Source: Taxillus chinensis (Eukaryota > Streptophyta > Magnoliopsida > Santalales > Loranthaceae). From it: a stretch of DNA of 64,000 nucleotides. Position 1 is the stretch's first letter, and each line of letters starts with the position of its first letter. Below, piece after piece: positions 10,652-22,281 of the stretch. Position numbers and translations under genes: made by a program. The stretch covers positions 16,378,403 to 16,442,402 of the forward strand of contig CM042084.1 of the NCBI GenBank assembly GCA_023512835.1, read 5' to 3'. The notes beneath the pieces were generated by a model. It saw only the letters and a list, made by a program, of their open reading frames with translations. It ran no database searches and was not told where the DNA came from.

Positions 10652-13600
10652 TCATGATATATAATCATTATAAAAAAAACTGCAAATTGAATTAACAAGG
10701 AGAACCAATTCTTTTCCTTTGCTGAAGATCAAAGGAAACCACACAATCCAAAATCCCACAATGAATCCAATGGCTATACTCACATAAACTCCTCTAACTG
10801 CCACTATATCCTTTATTTTTCCATGTTGGCTTGTAAATTCCATCAATGAACTTGAATTGCTGCAATTATTAGGGAGTGGGGATCCACAAAGTTTATTCCC
10901 GCTAAAACCAGACGCGGGAAGCCTTTGAAGTTGAGGTCCCATTGGTATTTTCCCCACCAAGTGATTATTTGATAAGTTCAACCAACTTAGGAATGTCAAA
11001 TCAGAAATGCTTAGAGGAATTTGGCCTGAAATCTCATTTCCGGATATATCAATAGATTCCATCAATCTCATTGCGCCAATATCATGGGGAATTTGTCCAA
11101 CCAAAAAATTATTTGATAGATTCAAGGATCGCAAGCCTGCAAGACTTGTTAATTCGGTTGGAATGAATCCTGTTAAATTGTTGTTGGAAAGATCCATTGC
11201 TGTCATGAGTCCAAGAATGTTGGTGTATACCAAATTGTTGCCCTTTGTGAACACAAATGCATCCTCCATTATTGGATCCCTTCTTGTTTCATTAATGAGC
11301 GCTATAAGAAATGCTAAACTTGAGTTTGGGGGAGTAATCATGGCCGTAAAGTTGTTGAAGCATCTTGGGATAGTTCCGAAGAGATTGTTATGAGCAAGGT
11401 CTAATAATTGAAGATATTTCAGCATACACAATTGATTCGGAATGTGACCATGAAACTTGTTTGAGCGCAGTATAAGTATACTCATGAGTGCATTTCTCTC
11501 GCCAAACCAACTTGAGATGTTACCCCGAAGATTATTTTCCCCAAAGTCAACAATCCTTAGCATTGTGCAATTTATAAGAGAAGTGGGAACTTCTCCTCGG
11601 AGATGGTTCTTGTGTAAATGCAAGGATTGAAGAACTTCAATATGTCCGATGGAACTTGGAATATTACCCACGAATTCATTACTTTCAAGGTTTAAAATCT
11701 GCAAACGGGTCCAACTCATCCAACAATCAGGAATTTTTCTAGAAAAGTGATTGCCTCGAAAATTAAGGTATCTCAATGACTTGGACACATTAGGTTTATG
11801 GCATAGAAAGTTTGAAATAGAACCAGAAAATGAATTATTAGATATATCTAATCCAACTAGATCCAAAGGAAATGGAGGTAGAACACCACCTAGTTGGTTC
11901 GAAGATAGGTCAATGGCACTTGGTCCGTTGGAAGGCATGAAGGATGGAAGATTTTTTAGGTGCCCATGGATTTGATTGTGAGAGAGATTATAATTGGAGC
12001 ACTGAGGAAAAGAGATCCAAAACCAATTGGGAATTGAGCTCGATATTCCTACATTAGACATTTGCAGTTCCGTCAAGGACTTCTGAGATTTAAGCCACGA
12101 TGGGAACAGTGGTCCTATGCCCCAAAAATCTAGATGAAGAAGCGTGAGCTGGAAAGGAGGAAGCCATTTTGGACTTACATTCAAACTCAATTCATTTCCG
12201 CTGGCATCTAAAGTTGCCAAGTTGGTGAGATTGGCAAAGTGGAGTTCGGTAACAACTCCCTTCATTGGGTTGTCGTAGGTGCTTATTTCTACAAGGTTTA
12301 CAAGTTGTCCAAAAGATAAAGGAAGAGTGCCATTCAATTTATTGTCTCCCACAGAAAAGTATTCTAATGAGGACAGTCGGCCTATGGACTCTGGGATGGG
12401 ACCATTCAATTGGTTAAATTCAGCATCTAATATTCGCAAGCTCTTCAAGTTTCCTATAGACTCTGGAATGGGGCCATTCAATTTGTTACGGAACAAAATC
12501 AGTACTTCCAACGAAGATAAATTGCCAATGGAGTCTGGAATGGGGCCATGGAGTTCATTAAAGCTGAGAACTAGTTCTTGCAAAGACGGTAAATTTCCGA
12601 TGGATTCGGGGATCGGGCCAGACAATGAGTTTCCCCGAAGGTCAAGGCGAGTCAATTTTTTTAGGTTGGTGTGTTGGTCAATGAGGTCCGAAACCGAAAG
12701 GTTGCAACTAAATTCATTGCCAAACAGATAAAAAAGTTCAAGGACCTGGAGATGATTAAAATCAAACAGCCCATGGGGAATGCTGCAATTAAATAGATTG
12801 TAAGACAGATGAAGGACTCTAAGACGGGTCATGTTCCGGAGACCGTCTGGGATCGAACCCGTGAAACTATTGTCAGACAGATCAAGGACTCTAAGACGGG
12901 TCATGTTCCAGAGACCGACCGGGATTGGACTTGTCAAACTATTATCAGATAGAGAAAGGGAAGTGAGGGCTGGCAGTCTACTAAAAATCCATTCAGGTAT
13001 TGAAGGGAAAGAATTTAGGGAAAGATCGAGTTTGGAAAGAGACGAAAAGTTAAGGGGGGGTGGGGAGGGAGTTTCCCGATTGAGGAGAGAACAGCCTCTA
13101 AGGAGTAGGCGTTGTAAGGAGGGAAGTGTGTTTGTGGCCTGAAGCCAATCATTTGCTGCGCTAAGATTTGTGAAACTCAAATCAAGGTGCTGCAGTGAAG
13201 ACATACCTGACACCCACCCAAGACTCTCGATCTTCAACTTCAAACTGGAGAGTTTGAGATATTGCAAACTGGAGAGATTCCCAAGCTGATGTGGAGTAGT
13301 TCCCCCAAGGCCACTAAAGGAGAGATCGAGATATTGCAAACTGGAGAGATTCCCAAGCTGATGTGGAATTGTTCCCTCAAGCAAACAATCGGAGAGATCG
13401 AGATATCGCAAACAGGAGAGATTCCCAAGTTGATGTGGAATAATTCCCCCAAAGCCCCCACCGGAGAGGTTTAGATATCTTAAATTTTTCAAAGAACCCA
13501 AAAAAGTGGGGATTCCAATCCCACCGAACCGGTTGCCACTGAGGTCCAAACGGGTGAGATGCTTTAAGTCAAGGAGTGAAGGATTGAGTTTACCTCCCAA

Positions 13601-13894
13601 CGCCGTCTTAATCTCATAGCAATTAATAAGGCAGGGAAGGCGGAGGTGGAGAATGTGGCCGGTGGAGTTGTGGCAGGCAATGCCATGCCACAGGCAGCAG
13701 TCGGCGCCACGAGGGTCCTCCACCCACGAGGAGAGTATGTTGGAGGGGTCGGTGAGGTCACGCTTGAATTTCAGTAGGGCTTCCCTCTCCCTGGGAATGC
13801 AAAGGGGGAGAGAAGAAGAAGCAGTGGATATGGCAAGGACCAATAAGACAAGAAGCACACTATTATTGAGACTGCCCATGATCCCCCGCGTCAT
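10652..13894 (-). CDS. LRR receptor-like protein (RLP), cell-surface immune/developmental receptor type
   Basis: A single-exon frame of 1080 residues. The order is: hydrophobic signal peptide (about residues 7-28), LRR N-cap with [11 protein letters not shown] and the paired-Cys CCLWHGIAC (about 34-75), more than 25 plant-type LRRs (LxxLxLSxNxFxGxIP pattern) to about residue 1000, an acidic spacer, one membrane span (about 1034-1057, ending in WFPLIFSK) and a tail of about 20 residues. There is no kinase domain, so this is an RLP rather than an RLK. Proteins of this class (Cf/EIX/RLP families) perceive apoplastic ligands and signal through adaptor kinases such as SOBIR1 and BAK1. The start is ATG at 13894; ATG at 13879 is an equally plausible start that leaves the signal peptide intact. 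Longer readings need a non-ATG start. A truncated sister lies at 6179-7911. The ligand cannot be inferred. Confidence 0.95.
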   Translation of the reverse strand: MTRGIMGSLNNSVLLVLLVLAISTASSSLPLCIPREREALLKFKRDLTDPSNILSSWVEDPRGADCCLWHGIACHNSTGHILHLRLPCLINCYEIKTALGGKLNPSLLDLKHLTRLDLSGNRFGGIGIPTFLGSLKNLRYLNLSGGGFGGIIPHQLGNLSCLRYLDLSDCLLEGTIPHQLGNLSSLQYLDLSFSGLGGTTPHQLGNLSSLQYLKLSSLKLKIESLGWVSGMSSLQHLDLSFTNLSAANDWLQATNTLPSLQRLLLRGCSLLNRETPSPPPLNFSSLSKLDLSLNSFPSIPEWIFSRLPALTSLSLSDNSLTSPIPVGLWNMTRLRVLDLSDNSFTGSIPDGLRNMTRLRVLHLSYNLFNCSIPHGLFDFNHLQVLELFYLFGNEFSCNLSVSDLIDQHTNLKKLTRLDLRGNSLSGPIPESIGNLPSLQELVLSFNELHGPIPDSIGNLSSLEVLILFRNKLNGPIPESIGNLKSLRILDAEFNQLNGPIPESIGRLSSLEYFSVGDNKLNGTLPLSFGQLVNLVEISTYDNPMKGVVTELHFANLTNLATLDASGNELSLNVSPKWLPPFQLTLLHLDFWGIGPLFPSWLKSQKSLTELQMSNVGISSSIPNWFWISFPQCSNYNLSHNQIHGHLKNLPSFMPSNGPSAIDLSSNQLGGVLPPFPLDLVGLDISNNSFSGSISNFLCHKPNVSKSLRYLNFRGNHFSRKIPDCWMSWTRLQILNLESNEFVGNIPSSIGHIEVLQSLHLHKNHLRGEVPTSLINCTMLRIVDFGENNLRGNISSWFGERNALMSILILRSNKFHGHIPNQLCMLKYLQLLDLAHNNLFGTIPRCFNNFTAMITPPNSSLAFLIALINETRRDPIMEDAFVFTKGNNLVYTNILGLMTAMDLSNNNLTGFIPTELTSLAGLRSLNLSNNFLVGQIPHDIGAMRLMESIDISGNEISGQIPLSISDLTFLSWLNLSNNHLVGKIPMGPQLQRLPASGFSGNKLCGSPLPNNCSNSSSLMEFTSQHGKIKDIVAVRGVYVSIAIGFIVGFWIVWFPLIFSKGKELVLLVNSICSFFYNDYIS

Positions 13895-13907
13895 GAGAGA
13901 TTGATTA

Positions 13908-13919
13908 CTAATCAATCAT
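13908..13919 (-). promoter_or_regulatory. Minimal upstream ORF before the RLP start
   Basis: ATG ATT GAT TAG lies 14 bases upstream of the first in-frame ATG of the RLP, so a three-codon uORF may sit in the leader if transcription starts further upstream. A translational effect is inference. Confidence 0.4.
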
Positions 13920-14689
13920 ATGGTATAAGGAAAGGCTGTTTGCTTGTTTTGTGAAATGTTTAAGCTATGGAGGGAAGTAGCCGTAGTCCAATCTATTTAT
14001 AGCCTTACTTAGCTTGCATGTGAATTTGGAGACCATTAATCTTCTAATAATTAACTTTTTTATTTTCTTTCCACCGCAACAAATTCAACAACCAAACCGA
14101 AGGGAGTGAGTAAAATGTAAACATAACGCTAAACATGACTTCACAAAATAAGAAATAATGCGCTGCCCCCATTTACGGGATAACAATAGTAAGCCGTCTT
14201 CATCACGTCACGCCTTCTCTTATTATTTTCCAAACAAAGACCAGACTTTTTTTCCTTTCATAACCTCACATTTCTTGAATCCACAGTATTCGTCACGTCT
14301 GGAGTATATCACAAGTTCTTTATAAAGTCCAGCCCCAACAAACGCGGAAAACAATGACCAATTAATTACCAAAAATAATTGTGTATGATTTGCTTGTTTA
14401 TTTGTCTGGATCGCCCATGATGAATACGGAAATTTTGTCTTCCATCGTCACAATTCACGACGTGTCTAGAATTCGTTACCATGGAAACCCACCCAATAAA
14501 TAACACTTCAATATGTCCAAAACGCATCCGGTAAGTAAAAGCCACTTAAATTAATTTTGATTGTAATTATATATTTTTAACTTATTGGTTTCATTTTGAC
14601 ATATTAAAAAAAGTCACTGAGTCCTTAAATTAGAAAGTAGTACGTTGTTGTAAATATGATATGTTGTTCTCGTGTCTAACCTCCAATTT

Positions 14690-15302
14690 GAAATGCCATT
14701 GGTCTTAGTCGAGGCAACCTGGACTGAAATTATTAGGCTCAGTGTCGCCTATCAGAATTAGCCTGTTCGAAATGTCAAATCTCCACAGTTTTTCCATTAT
14801 ACCATTTGGCTCACCCAACTGGCCTTATATAGGCCTTTGGTTAAAACAGACTCTACTAACAGACTCAAATGGTACTCCTTTTATTTTTTCTTTCTTCTCG
14901 TTCTCTCATGATTTTTTTTTCTCACACACCCACCCCCACCCACGATTCCCTGCGTTGCTGATTTTAGATTTTTTTTAATAGGCACTCATTTTATTTTTTC
15001 TTCAATTCGGTTTCTAACTAATTTAGTTAGATTGTCAGTCATGATTTTTGCTAACCTATTCAATTCTGGTTTCACCTGATTCCGTGGAATACCGTTTTGG
15101 ATCTCTTGGTTTTAATTGGGTTGATTTTCTTGTTCGGGTAGGAGTAAAGCCCCTCTTGCTTTAATTGATGACGCACTCCATCGCCGCCACCACCTACAAC
15201 CATGTCACAGCCGCTGCGCAACGCTTTAATGACCCACCATCTAAACGCTTTAATTGATTTTCTACTTGATTTTGTTATTATCTGGCATCTAATTCATAAT
15301 AA
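14690..15302 (+). mobile_element. Probable 5' LTR / leader region of the copia element
   Basis: This stretch lies directly before a tRNA-iMet-type primer-binding site and contains the TATATAGG-bearing repeat (14789-14868) also found at 207-300. LTR boundaries could not be fixed because no second LTR is visible on the right. The segment 14900-15000 is rich in T and C. LTR status is inferred from position. Confidence 0.45.
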
Positions 15303-17455
15303 ATTAGTATCAGAGCTTATTTTTTGGTTTTCTATATTCACCGTTCCAAAGTTCTTGATTTTATGATTTTCATTCTTCAATTTCTCGATCATGGCAACAA
15401 TGAAATTCCGTTGTTGGATCGCAACACTAGATTTTTTCTATGGCAAGTTAAGATGCAGGTTGTTCTTGCACAGATGGATCTTGATGATGTATTTTTAGGG
15501 TTTGATAAGATGCTCTCTTCATAGTCGATCGAAGAGAAGGAACGTAAGGATTATAAGGCTCTATCCCAAATGCATTTACATTTATCTAATCAAATTCTAT
15601 AGGATGTGGCGTGAGAAAACTGTCACTGCCCTATGGTTGAAGTTATAGCAACTTTGTATGACGAAGAGTTTGACCAGTAAGTTGCACTTGAAGCAACGAT
15701 TATATTCTCATTGTTTAAGATCATTTAATCGTCTTTAAAGAAATTATTTCCGATTTAGAGTCAATGGAAGTCAAATACGATGAAAAGGATTTGGCGTTAA
15801 TATTGTTGTGTTCATTATCGTCTTCATATTCAACTTTTAGAGATACTATTCTGTATAGTCATGACACACTCATTATTGATGAGGTTTATGAAGCTTTATT
15901 TTCGCATGAGAAGATGAAGCAGATTATTAGTGGTTCTAGCACTGAGTTACAAGCAGAAGGTCCCAATGTTCATGGTAGGTCACAAAAACACAATCCCAAT
16001 TTTTGTGGTAATATAAAAAGAAGATCAACATCTGCAAATAGAGATAATAAATTTTGCAGGTATTGCAAGAAGAAAGGTCATATTATTTCTGAGTGTTACA
16101 AGTTGCATAACAAGAATAAAAAAGCTAGAAAACAATTAGAGAAATGTAGTGAGTCTGATGTGGTGGAGACTTATAGTGATGGAGAGATCCTTTTGATTTC
16201 TGATTCTGGCCACAAGGCACATGTGAAGTGGATCATTTATTCTAGTTGCACATTTCATATGTGTCCTAATTGGGGTTTTCAACATATAAAACTGTGTCTT
16301 CAGGTACTATTGTTATGGGGAACAATACATCTTGCAAAGTTATCGGCATTGGTACAGTCAAAATTAAAATGTATGATGGTGTGGTTAGAACACTTAGAAA
16401 TGTGAGATATATTCTAGAATTGAAGAGAAATATGATTTCATTGAGTACTCTTGATTCTAAAGGGTACAAGTTCACTAGTGAAGGTGGGGTGATCAAGATC
16501 AACAAGGGTTCTCTTGTGGTGATGAAAGATCATAAGAGAGCTGGGCAGTTATATGTTTTACAGGGTTGTACAGTTTCAGGAGCTGCTACTATTGCAACCT
16601 CTTCTTCCATGTCTGATTCTGATATTTCTAAATTATGGCATATGCGCCTAGGGCATATGAGTGAGCATGAAATGGCTGAATTTAATAGAAGAGGACTTAT
16701 TATAGGGCAAAACATCAACAATCTTCAGTTTTGTAAGCATTGTGTCAATGGTAAACAAAAGAGAGTCTGGTTTACCAAAGACACTCACAAAATCAAAGGA
16801 ACTCTAGATTATATTCATTTTGATCTTTGAGGGCCAGCAAAAGTGGCTTCTAAAGGTGGTGTCATTTATATGTTGCTATTATTGATGATTTCTCTATGAT
16901 GCTCTGGACATTCTTCTTGAAGCAGAAGAGTAATACATTCTCTACTTTTATGTGAAGAGACTTCGCACGGACAATGATTTAGAGTTATGTTCCAATGAAT
17001 TTAATACCCTCTTTAAGTCCGAAAGAATTGTGCAACGCTTGATAGTTCCTCATACTCCGCAGCAAAATAGAGTTACAAAACGTATAAATAGAACCATCAT
17101 GGAAAGAGTCTGATGCATATTATCACATGCAAAGTTACCATAGTCATTTTGGGCTGAAGCAACTACTAAGCTTTTTCTCATTAACTGGTCTCTTTCTACT
17201 GCTATTGAGAAGAAAAAACCTTGAGGTACGGACTGGTACTCCTGCAGATTATTCAGATTTAAAAATATTTGGTTGTCCTGCATATACTCATATTAATAAT
17301 GGTAAATTGAAGCCTAGATTAATTAAATGCATTTATTTAAGATATAAGACTGGTGTTAAAGAATATAAAATATGATATCCAGAAACCAAGAAGATCATTA
17401 TTAGAAGGAATATTATCTTTGATGAAACTGCCATGTTACATGATTAGGTTCTTTT
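15303..17455 (+). mobile_element. Decayed Ty1/copia retrotransposon (gag-protease-integrase, no RT seen)
   Basis: A primer-binding site reading TAGTATCAGAGC (15305-15316) corresponds to the usual TGGTATCAGAGC. A gag frame follows (about 15390-16260, interrupted by stops and frame changes) with PLLDRNTRFFLWQ, LLCSLSSSY and a CCHC zinc knuckle (CRYCKKKGHIISEC, about 16055-16096). The protease region near 16225 reads YSSCTFHM where copia elements have DSG(C/A)(T/S)xHM, so the catalytic Asp and Gly are lost. The GAG-pre-integrase motif LWHMRLGHMSE (about 16633-16670) with HxxxxH/CxxC zinc finger residues and the integrase remnants TPQQN near 17055 and FGCPAY near 17270 follow. The homology stops near 17450 before any reverse transcriptase or RNase H. 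The element is dead. Confidence 0.9.
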
Positions 17456-17506
17456 ACCCTATTATTTGCACAATTATCCCTTGTTGATTATATGATCATT
17501 GTACAG

Positions 17507-17885
17507 TTGGAAGTTCACAAATGCAGTGAATGTGGGCAACCCCAACCCGAGAGCTACCAGCCCCCTGCCGATGAAGATTGGACAACTGGGATTTGTGGGT
17601 GTGCTGAAGACCCTGAAAGCTGTAAGGGTTCCATGTGTTTCCTTCTTAGCGTTAAGACAATGAAATTCTATCACTTTCTTAATAAAATTCAGAAGTAAGA
17701 TTGAAAAGAATTGCAAGTCCACCAACACATGGCAAAGAAAAAGAATGGTTTTTCTACAGATGTCTAATCTGAATTTTGTCAAGTGCTAATATAGCCCATA
17801 GAAAAATAGATACTACTTTTGATAAGTAGGAAATGCAAGTATTCAACTCCAAACTTATATGGTTATATGGGCTTCCAGATATTCT

Positions 17886-17920
<35 letters not shown>

Positions 17921-18457
17921 CAATGACATACACCCATGCATGAATCTGATTGTATATTGGCAGCTGAGGGCAGGGAGTACATGACATATGAATAGGATAT
18001 CTCAGAGTGACTGGCTGAGAGAAGCAATGATAAAGAATTCCAAAATTAAAATGTACGGAACAATGCTTAGAAAATAAAAAATGCATAAAATCCGAGGGTG
18101 GAGTGATATTTGAGTTTTAGAATAAAAGGATATATACAATGGTTATTCTGCAGTATGCACATCTACTATATTTATCATATCTTGCAAAAACATGAACTCT
18201 GAACTCATATCCTTGATTATCTCATGTCATTAGATGTTCCCTTTTCCAGGCCTTACGGGACTGCTTTGCCCGTGTGTGTTGTCTGGGCGTAATGTTGAAA
18301 GTATGAGAGATGATATTCCCTGGACAAAGGCCTGTGTTTGTCATGCTGTGTGTGTAGATGGTGGTATTGCAGTTGCTGCAGGGACAACAGCCTTTCACGG
18401 TTTCATTGTTGACCCCAACTGAGGACAATAGTTACTATTTGTGAGGGTTTAATGTTA
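17507..18457 (+). pseudogene. PLAC8 / cell-number-regulator (CNR6-like) gene fragment
   Basis: Exon 17507-17621 follows a TACAG acceptor and encodes CSECGQPQPESYQPPADEDW and then TTGICGCAEDPESC. Exon 18250 onward follows TTTTCCAG and joins in phase to give C-LTGLLCPCVLSGRNVE, then PWTKACVCHAVCVDGGIA and FHGFIVDPN. These are the Cys-rich PLAC8 core; family members act at membranes in cell-number control, metal or Ca2+ transport, as known for CNR/PCR proteins. Where the family continues NTSFLICEGL, this copy hits a stop (18420-18422). ICEGLM reappears in another frame at 18438-18457, so an indel has broken it. The first exon and the C-terminal third are missing. The usual Trp at the exon junction is Leu. 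It lies 50 bases after the copia remnant, which may have carried or disrupted it. Confidence 0.85.
17887..17917. repeat. (CT)n microsatellite
   Basis: About 15 uninterrupted CT dinucleotides, in the intron of the PLAC8 fragment. Confidence 0.95.
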
Positions 18458-18834
18458 TCCATAAGAAAAGGTGATGCATAAGACACGGTATGTACTATAA
18501 TTTTCTTGGCTGTTGTCTTGAATTTCATTGTCATGGATAGCTTGGTGTATGGCCCTGTCGAAGTCTGTTTTGGATTTCAAAACTCAAACAGCTTCTCTGT
18601 CTAGGTTCATTAAAATCTGATTTGAAGGTTTTGGGTGGGCTGCAACAGGTTCATTAAAATCTGGTTCAGCATTCACTTGTCTGTTTCTTTTTCTTTCTTT
18701 TTTTTAATCTAGCGCGAGTACCCTTGGGAGATTACATTCCCGGCTCTGGCATACCAGTTCTCCTCAATCAGTTCGCCTCTATCTTCAAATGCTGTAAATA
18801 TTCTCTACTCCCGAGCGTGGTTATAGAGAAGTGC

Positions 18835-18882
18835 AAAAAAAAAAAAAAAAAAAAACTCCACAAAAAAAAAAAAAAAAAAAAA

Positions 18883-18929
<47 letters not shown>
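18835..18929. repeat. Interrupted poly-A tract
   Basis: Almost only A, with short CTCC, C and TT interruptions. Open frames through it encode only Lys (or Phe on the other strand) and are meaningless. Confidence 0.9.
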
Positions 18930-18930
<1 letters not shown>

Positions 18931-19078
18931 AAAATGCAATAAACGGTCATATATTTAGTAACTGTTAAATTTTTAAAAATAATAAAATATTCTATACTTA
19001 GTTAAAATAAGGAGAGGTTATAGGACAAATTGAAATTAAAGTAAAAAAAATAATTTAAGTTTAGGTAGTTACAACAGC

Positions 19079-19162
19079 TTTTTTTTTTTTTTTTTTTTTT
19101 TTTTATTAAAATTTTTTTTTTTTAAAAAAAAAAATAATATTATTTTCCCCCCCCCAAAAAAA

Positions 19163-19228
<66 letters not shown>

Positions 19229-19229
19229 A

Positions 19230-19263
<34 letters not shown>

Positions 19264-19452
19264 CCCCCAACCACCCACACAAAAACCCCAACAAAAAAAA
19301 AAAAAAAAAAAACCCCAAACCAACCCCCCCCCCCCCCCCCAAAAAAAAAAACCTTTTTTTTTTAAAAAAAAAAAAAAACCCCCCCCAAACAAACCCCCCC
19401 CCCCCCCACCCCCCCCCCCCCCCCCACCCCAAACCCCCCCCCCAATCCCCCT
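19079..19452. other. Homopolymer block of T, A and C runs; likely sequencing or assembly artefact
   Basis: About 370 bases made of T runs, then long C runs (one exceeding 60 bases) alternating with A runs, with almost no other words. This is unlike the flanking AT-rich DNA and unlike normal satellites. Frames through it are poly-Gly/Phe. I would treat the sequence and its length as unreliable. Confidence 0.75.
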
Positions 19453-20018
19453 TAACATCCCGTTAAAATAGGGAGGATAACATGGTTTAAAGATGCTCTA
19501 AATTATTGTATTATGTTCGAAAAAATGAGAAATTTTTGGAGGTTTTATTTTCTCGTTTTTAAATTTTTCCGGCGAGTATTTCAGAAATCGTTTATAAACT
19601 TTTGTTTCCAATTATTTTGTTTGAAATTCAGAAATTCTCATATTTTTATTTTTTGTTATATGACAATTTTAAAAGTTATTACAAGAAAAACGAGATTAAA
19701 ATAAAATAAAATGAAGACTTCTATTGGAACTAAAATACATCCAAATTATCAATTAAATTTAAAATAAACACAATTTGAATTATTTGAGATATATTTTATT
19801 TCTTTTTTCATTTTTTTGTCATGACTTTTATATTAATATAATTAAGATATAAAATATACTAGTCAAGCAAGTTAAACATTGGAGGAATGAATTTAATCGA
19901 GACAAGAAATTCCATAAAAATATTATTTACTAGTCTTTTTTTTCAATTAATTATTTTATTAATAATTCGTAAAAAAAAAATCTCACTATTTATTTTTATT
20001 TTTATTTTTTAGATTTTC

Positions 20019-20020
<2 letters not shown>

Positions 20021-20046
<26 letters not shown>
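20021..20046. repeat. (AT)n microsatellite upstream of the LEA gene
   Basis: Thirteen AT dinucleotides about 120 bases upstream of the likely ABRE; a second short TATATA run is at 20058-20068 and could contribute a TATA box. Confidence 0.85.
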
Positions 20047-20049
<3 letters not shown>

Positions 20050-20168
20050 ATGTGCGTGTATATATATATTTTTTTAACGAATCGGGAATTGCGGCCTGAC
20101 CCACATGCAACTACTACTGGCTAGTCGATATGGGCCGACACAAGATTCATCGAGCGAACAACACGTCG

Positions 20169-20177
20169 CCACGTGTC
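20169..20177 (+). promoter_or_regulatory. ABRE / G-box-like element (CCACGTGTC)
   Basis: CCACGTGTC contains the ACGTGTC core bound by ABF-type bZIP factors in ABA- and desiccation-induced genes, and a second ACGT core (CACGTC) lies a few bases upstream at 20162-20167. The position fits the proximal promoter or early leader of the LEA gene. The motif is seen; ABA response is inference from the family. Confidence 0.5.
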
Positions 20178-20328
20178 TCATTTCATTTACTCTGTTCCGA
20201 CCGCTGTCCAATGTTGCCCCCATATTTAGCATGATGCCCTCGCCTGGCTCTGCAATTCAATCCAATTATCCAAAGCATATAAACTGCTTTTACTTTGAAT
20301 ATCTTGTTTCATCCGATCCAGTTTTCAG

Positions 20329-21102
20329 GTATGATTCAATTTCGAAGTATTTGTTCTTACGATTCATTTTTACGTTTTACGCGCTGCTACTTCTGCTTTC
20401 GATCTGTAGTTTTTTTTTTTTTTTTTTTCTTTTCCCTTAAAGGTTTTGTAGTCTGTTTCAATATGGTTTGCCTTTGATTAGATCTCCCTCATTATGTCTG
20501 GCTGATACGCTTGACAAAAGCATCTGATCCGAGGTTGCCCTTTTTGAGTACGAGGGTTTACGGATCTGATGCAAGATATTAGGCTTTTTGCTTGTACGAT
20601 GTGATGCTATTCTACAACTTTTAGGATATGATTCTCGAGATACTGGAATAGATTATTCGTATCTTCATTGATCGCTTCTGTGGTTGTCGATGATCACGAA
20701 CCTGTGTACAATGCACAGGTATATTATTTCTGTTGGAAATTAATGCTGTCGTGTCGTGCATAGTTGTTTCAGATGATGGCTATGCATAGTGATTGAATTT
20801 ATGCATATAGCTCATATTTGAGTATTGAGGAGACTGACAGCTCTTTTGAGTTTTGAGGATTTGTTTTTGTGTGACTTTTTTTATTATATATTTTTTTTCA
20901 TTGCTTGTGTGATATTTTAGTAAGGCATGACCTTAGTTGTTAGATTTCCTTTTTGTTTTCCCTCCTTTCTTTACAACTTCTGTTATTTTGTTATCTATTC
21001 TGTTTTGTCTTGTCTTATTTACTTCTCCACTTCTCTGTATGTTTCAAAATCCTCTGTTCTCCTTCAACCCGCTTATTATAACATTCATGCATTTGATTTA
21101 AG
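20329..21102 (+). other. Leader (5'UTR) intron of the LEA gene
   Basis: A donor TTTTCAG|GTATGA at 20329 and an acceptor GATTTAAG at 21102, two bases before the ATG codon's GC context, bound a 774-bp T-rich intron with no coding content. It contains a T run (20410-20428). Long leader introns placed right next to the ATG often raise expression in plants; the splice sites are predicted by eye. Confidence 0.6.
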
Positions 21103-21104
21103 GC

Positions 21105-22281
21105 ATGGCATCATCCGATAAACCAGAAGTAGTTGAAAAGGCTGTGAAGGACAGGGATGACAGGGATGAAAAGGATGATGGGAAGGGTGGTTTTCTTGAA
21201 AAGGTAAAGGATTTCATTCATGATATCGGCGAGAAAATTGAGGGAGCTGTTGGATTCGGGAAGCCGAGTGCTGATATTACAGATATTCACGTTCCTAAAA
21301 TTAATCTGGAGAGGGCTGACCTTGTTATTGATCTGCTGATAACAAATCCCAATCCAGTTCCAATCCCACTCATTGATATTAATTACTTGATTGAGAGTGA
21401 TGGGCGGAAGCTGCTTTCTGGGTTGATTCCTGATGCTGGGACAGTCCATGCCCATGGCTCTGAAACAGTAAATATCCCAGTTTCACTGATATATGGTGAC
21501 ATTAAGAGTACATATAGTGATATAAAGCCTGGAAGCATTATACCTTACAGGCTCAGGGTTGAGTTCATAGTGGATGTGCCTATTATTGGAAGGCTGACAC
21601 TGCCTCTTGAGAAAACTGGAGAGATCCCCATACCATACAAGCCTGATATTGATGTTGAAAAAATTCACTTTGAGAAATTCTCCTTTGAAGAAACTACCGC
21701 ACTTCTTCATTTGAAAGTGGAGAATATGAATGACTTTGACTTGGGCTTACATTCGCTTGATTATGAGGTTTGGCTATCTGAAGTGAGCATTGGCAGTGCA
21801 GAAGTCGACAAATCTACTACTATTAGTAAAAATGGGATCACTCACATTGATGTTCCCATCACCTTCCGACCAAAGGACTTCGGCTCTGCACTTTGGGACA
21901 TGATCAGAGGGAGAGGTACCGGTTATTCCATGAAGGGGCATGTATTTGTTGACACGCCCTTTGGTGCAATGAAGTTGCCCATCAGCAAGGAAGGTGGAAC
22001 AACGCGCCTTAAGAAGAACAAAGATGACGGGGAAGATGATGATGACAATGACGATGTAATAAATTCAATCTTGCTCTATTTTTTTTTATATAGCTAACCT
22101 GACCTTTTAAAATAATAATAATAATTAGATAAAGTATATTAGATAATTATTGTACACCACAACAACTGGAACAGTAACCATACTCCTTCACAGCCCACTT
22201 GCCCACATGATGACGTAGTATGGGTATATATAACATATTGATTTTGTAACGCATTTTGATAATTGTTTATTGCAGGAGTAG
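21105..22281 (+). CDS. LEA group-2 (WHy-domain) desiccation-related protein, LEA14/At2g44060-like
   Basis: CDS joins 21105-22055 and 22276-22281, giving 318 residues. An acidic, Lys/Asp-rich start (KDRDDRDEKDD) is followed by a short amphipathic segment (LEKVKDFIHDIGEKIEGAVGF, about residues 30-50). Two LEA_2/WHy beta domains come next (about 55-165 and 180-290; NPNPVPIPL and RLTLPLEKTGEIPIPYKPD are typical), then a basic patch and an acidic Asp-rich tail. There is no signal peptide or membrane span, so a cytosolic or nuclear location is expected. Family members are folded beta proteins linked to dehydration and salt tolerance. The first exon reads on into the intron to a later stop, but the donor GAT|GTAATA and acceptor TTGCAG|GAGTAG restore the family-like end DDE. 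The 3'UTR runs to about 22600. Confidence 0.93.

Larger units (their letters stand above)
9620..14685. repeat. Segmental duplication, right (complete) copy
   Basis: This is the complete unit of the duplication described at 5150-8055. It contains the 3' flank (9620-10650), the whole RLP gene and about 0.8 kb of upstream sequence. The order is direct (tandem). Confidence 0.85.

Noticed and set aside
11007..13142. Several plus-strand open frames of 75-150 codons
   Set aside because: Antisense shadows of the LRR gene; the repeated leucine codons keep the opposite strand open.
18724..18942. Open frame ending in a poly-Lys tract
   Set aside because: Reading of a poly-A tract; no recognisable protein.
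19069..19458. Long open frames rich in Gly/Phe on the minus strand
   Set aside because: They exist only because the DNA is made of C, A and T homopolymers; no coding signal.
21111..21455. Minus-strand open frame of 114 codons
   Set aside because: Antisense to the LEA coding exon.
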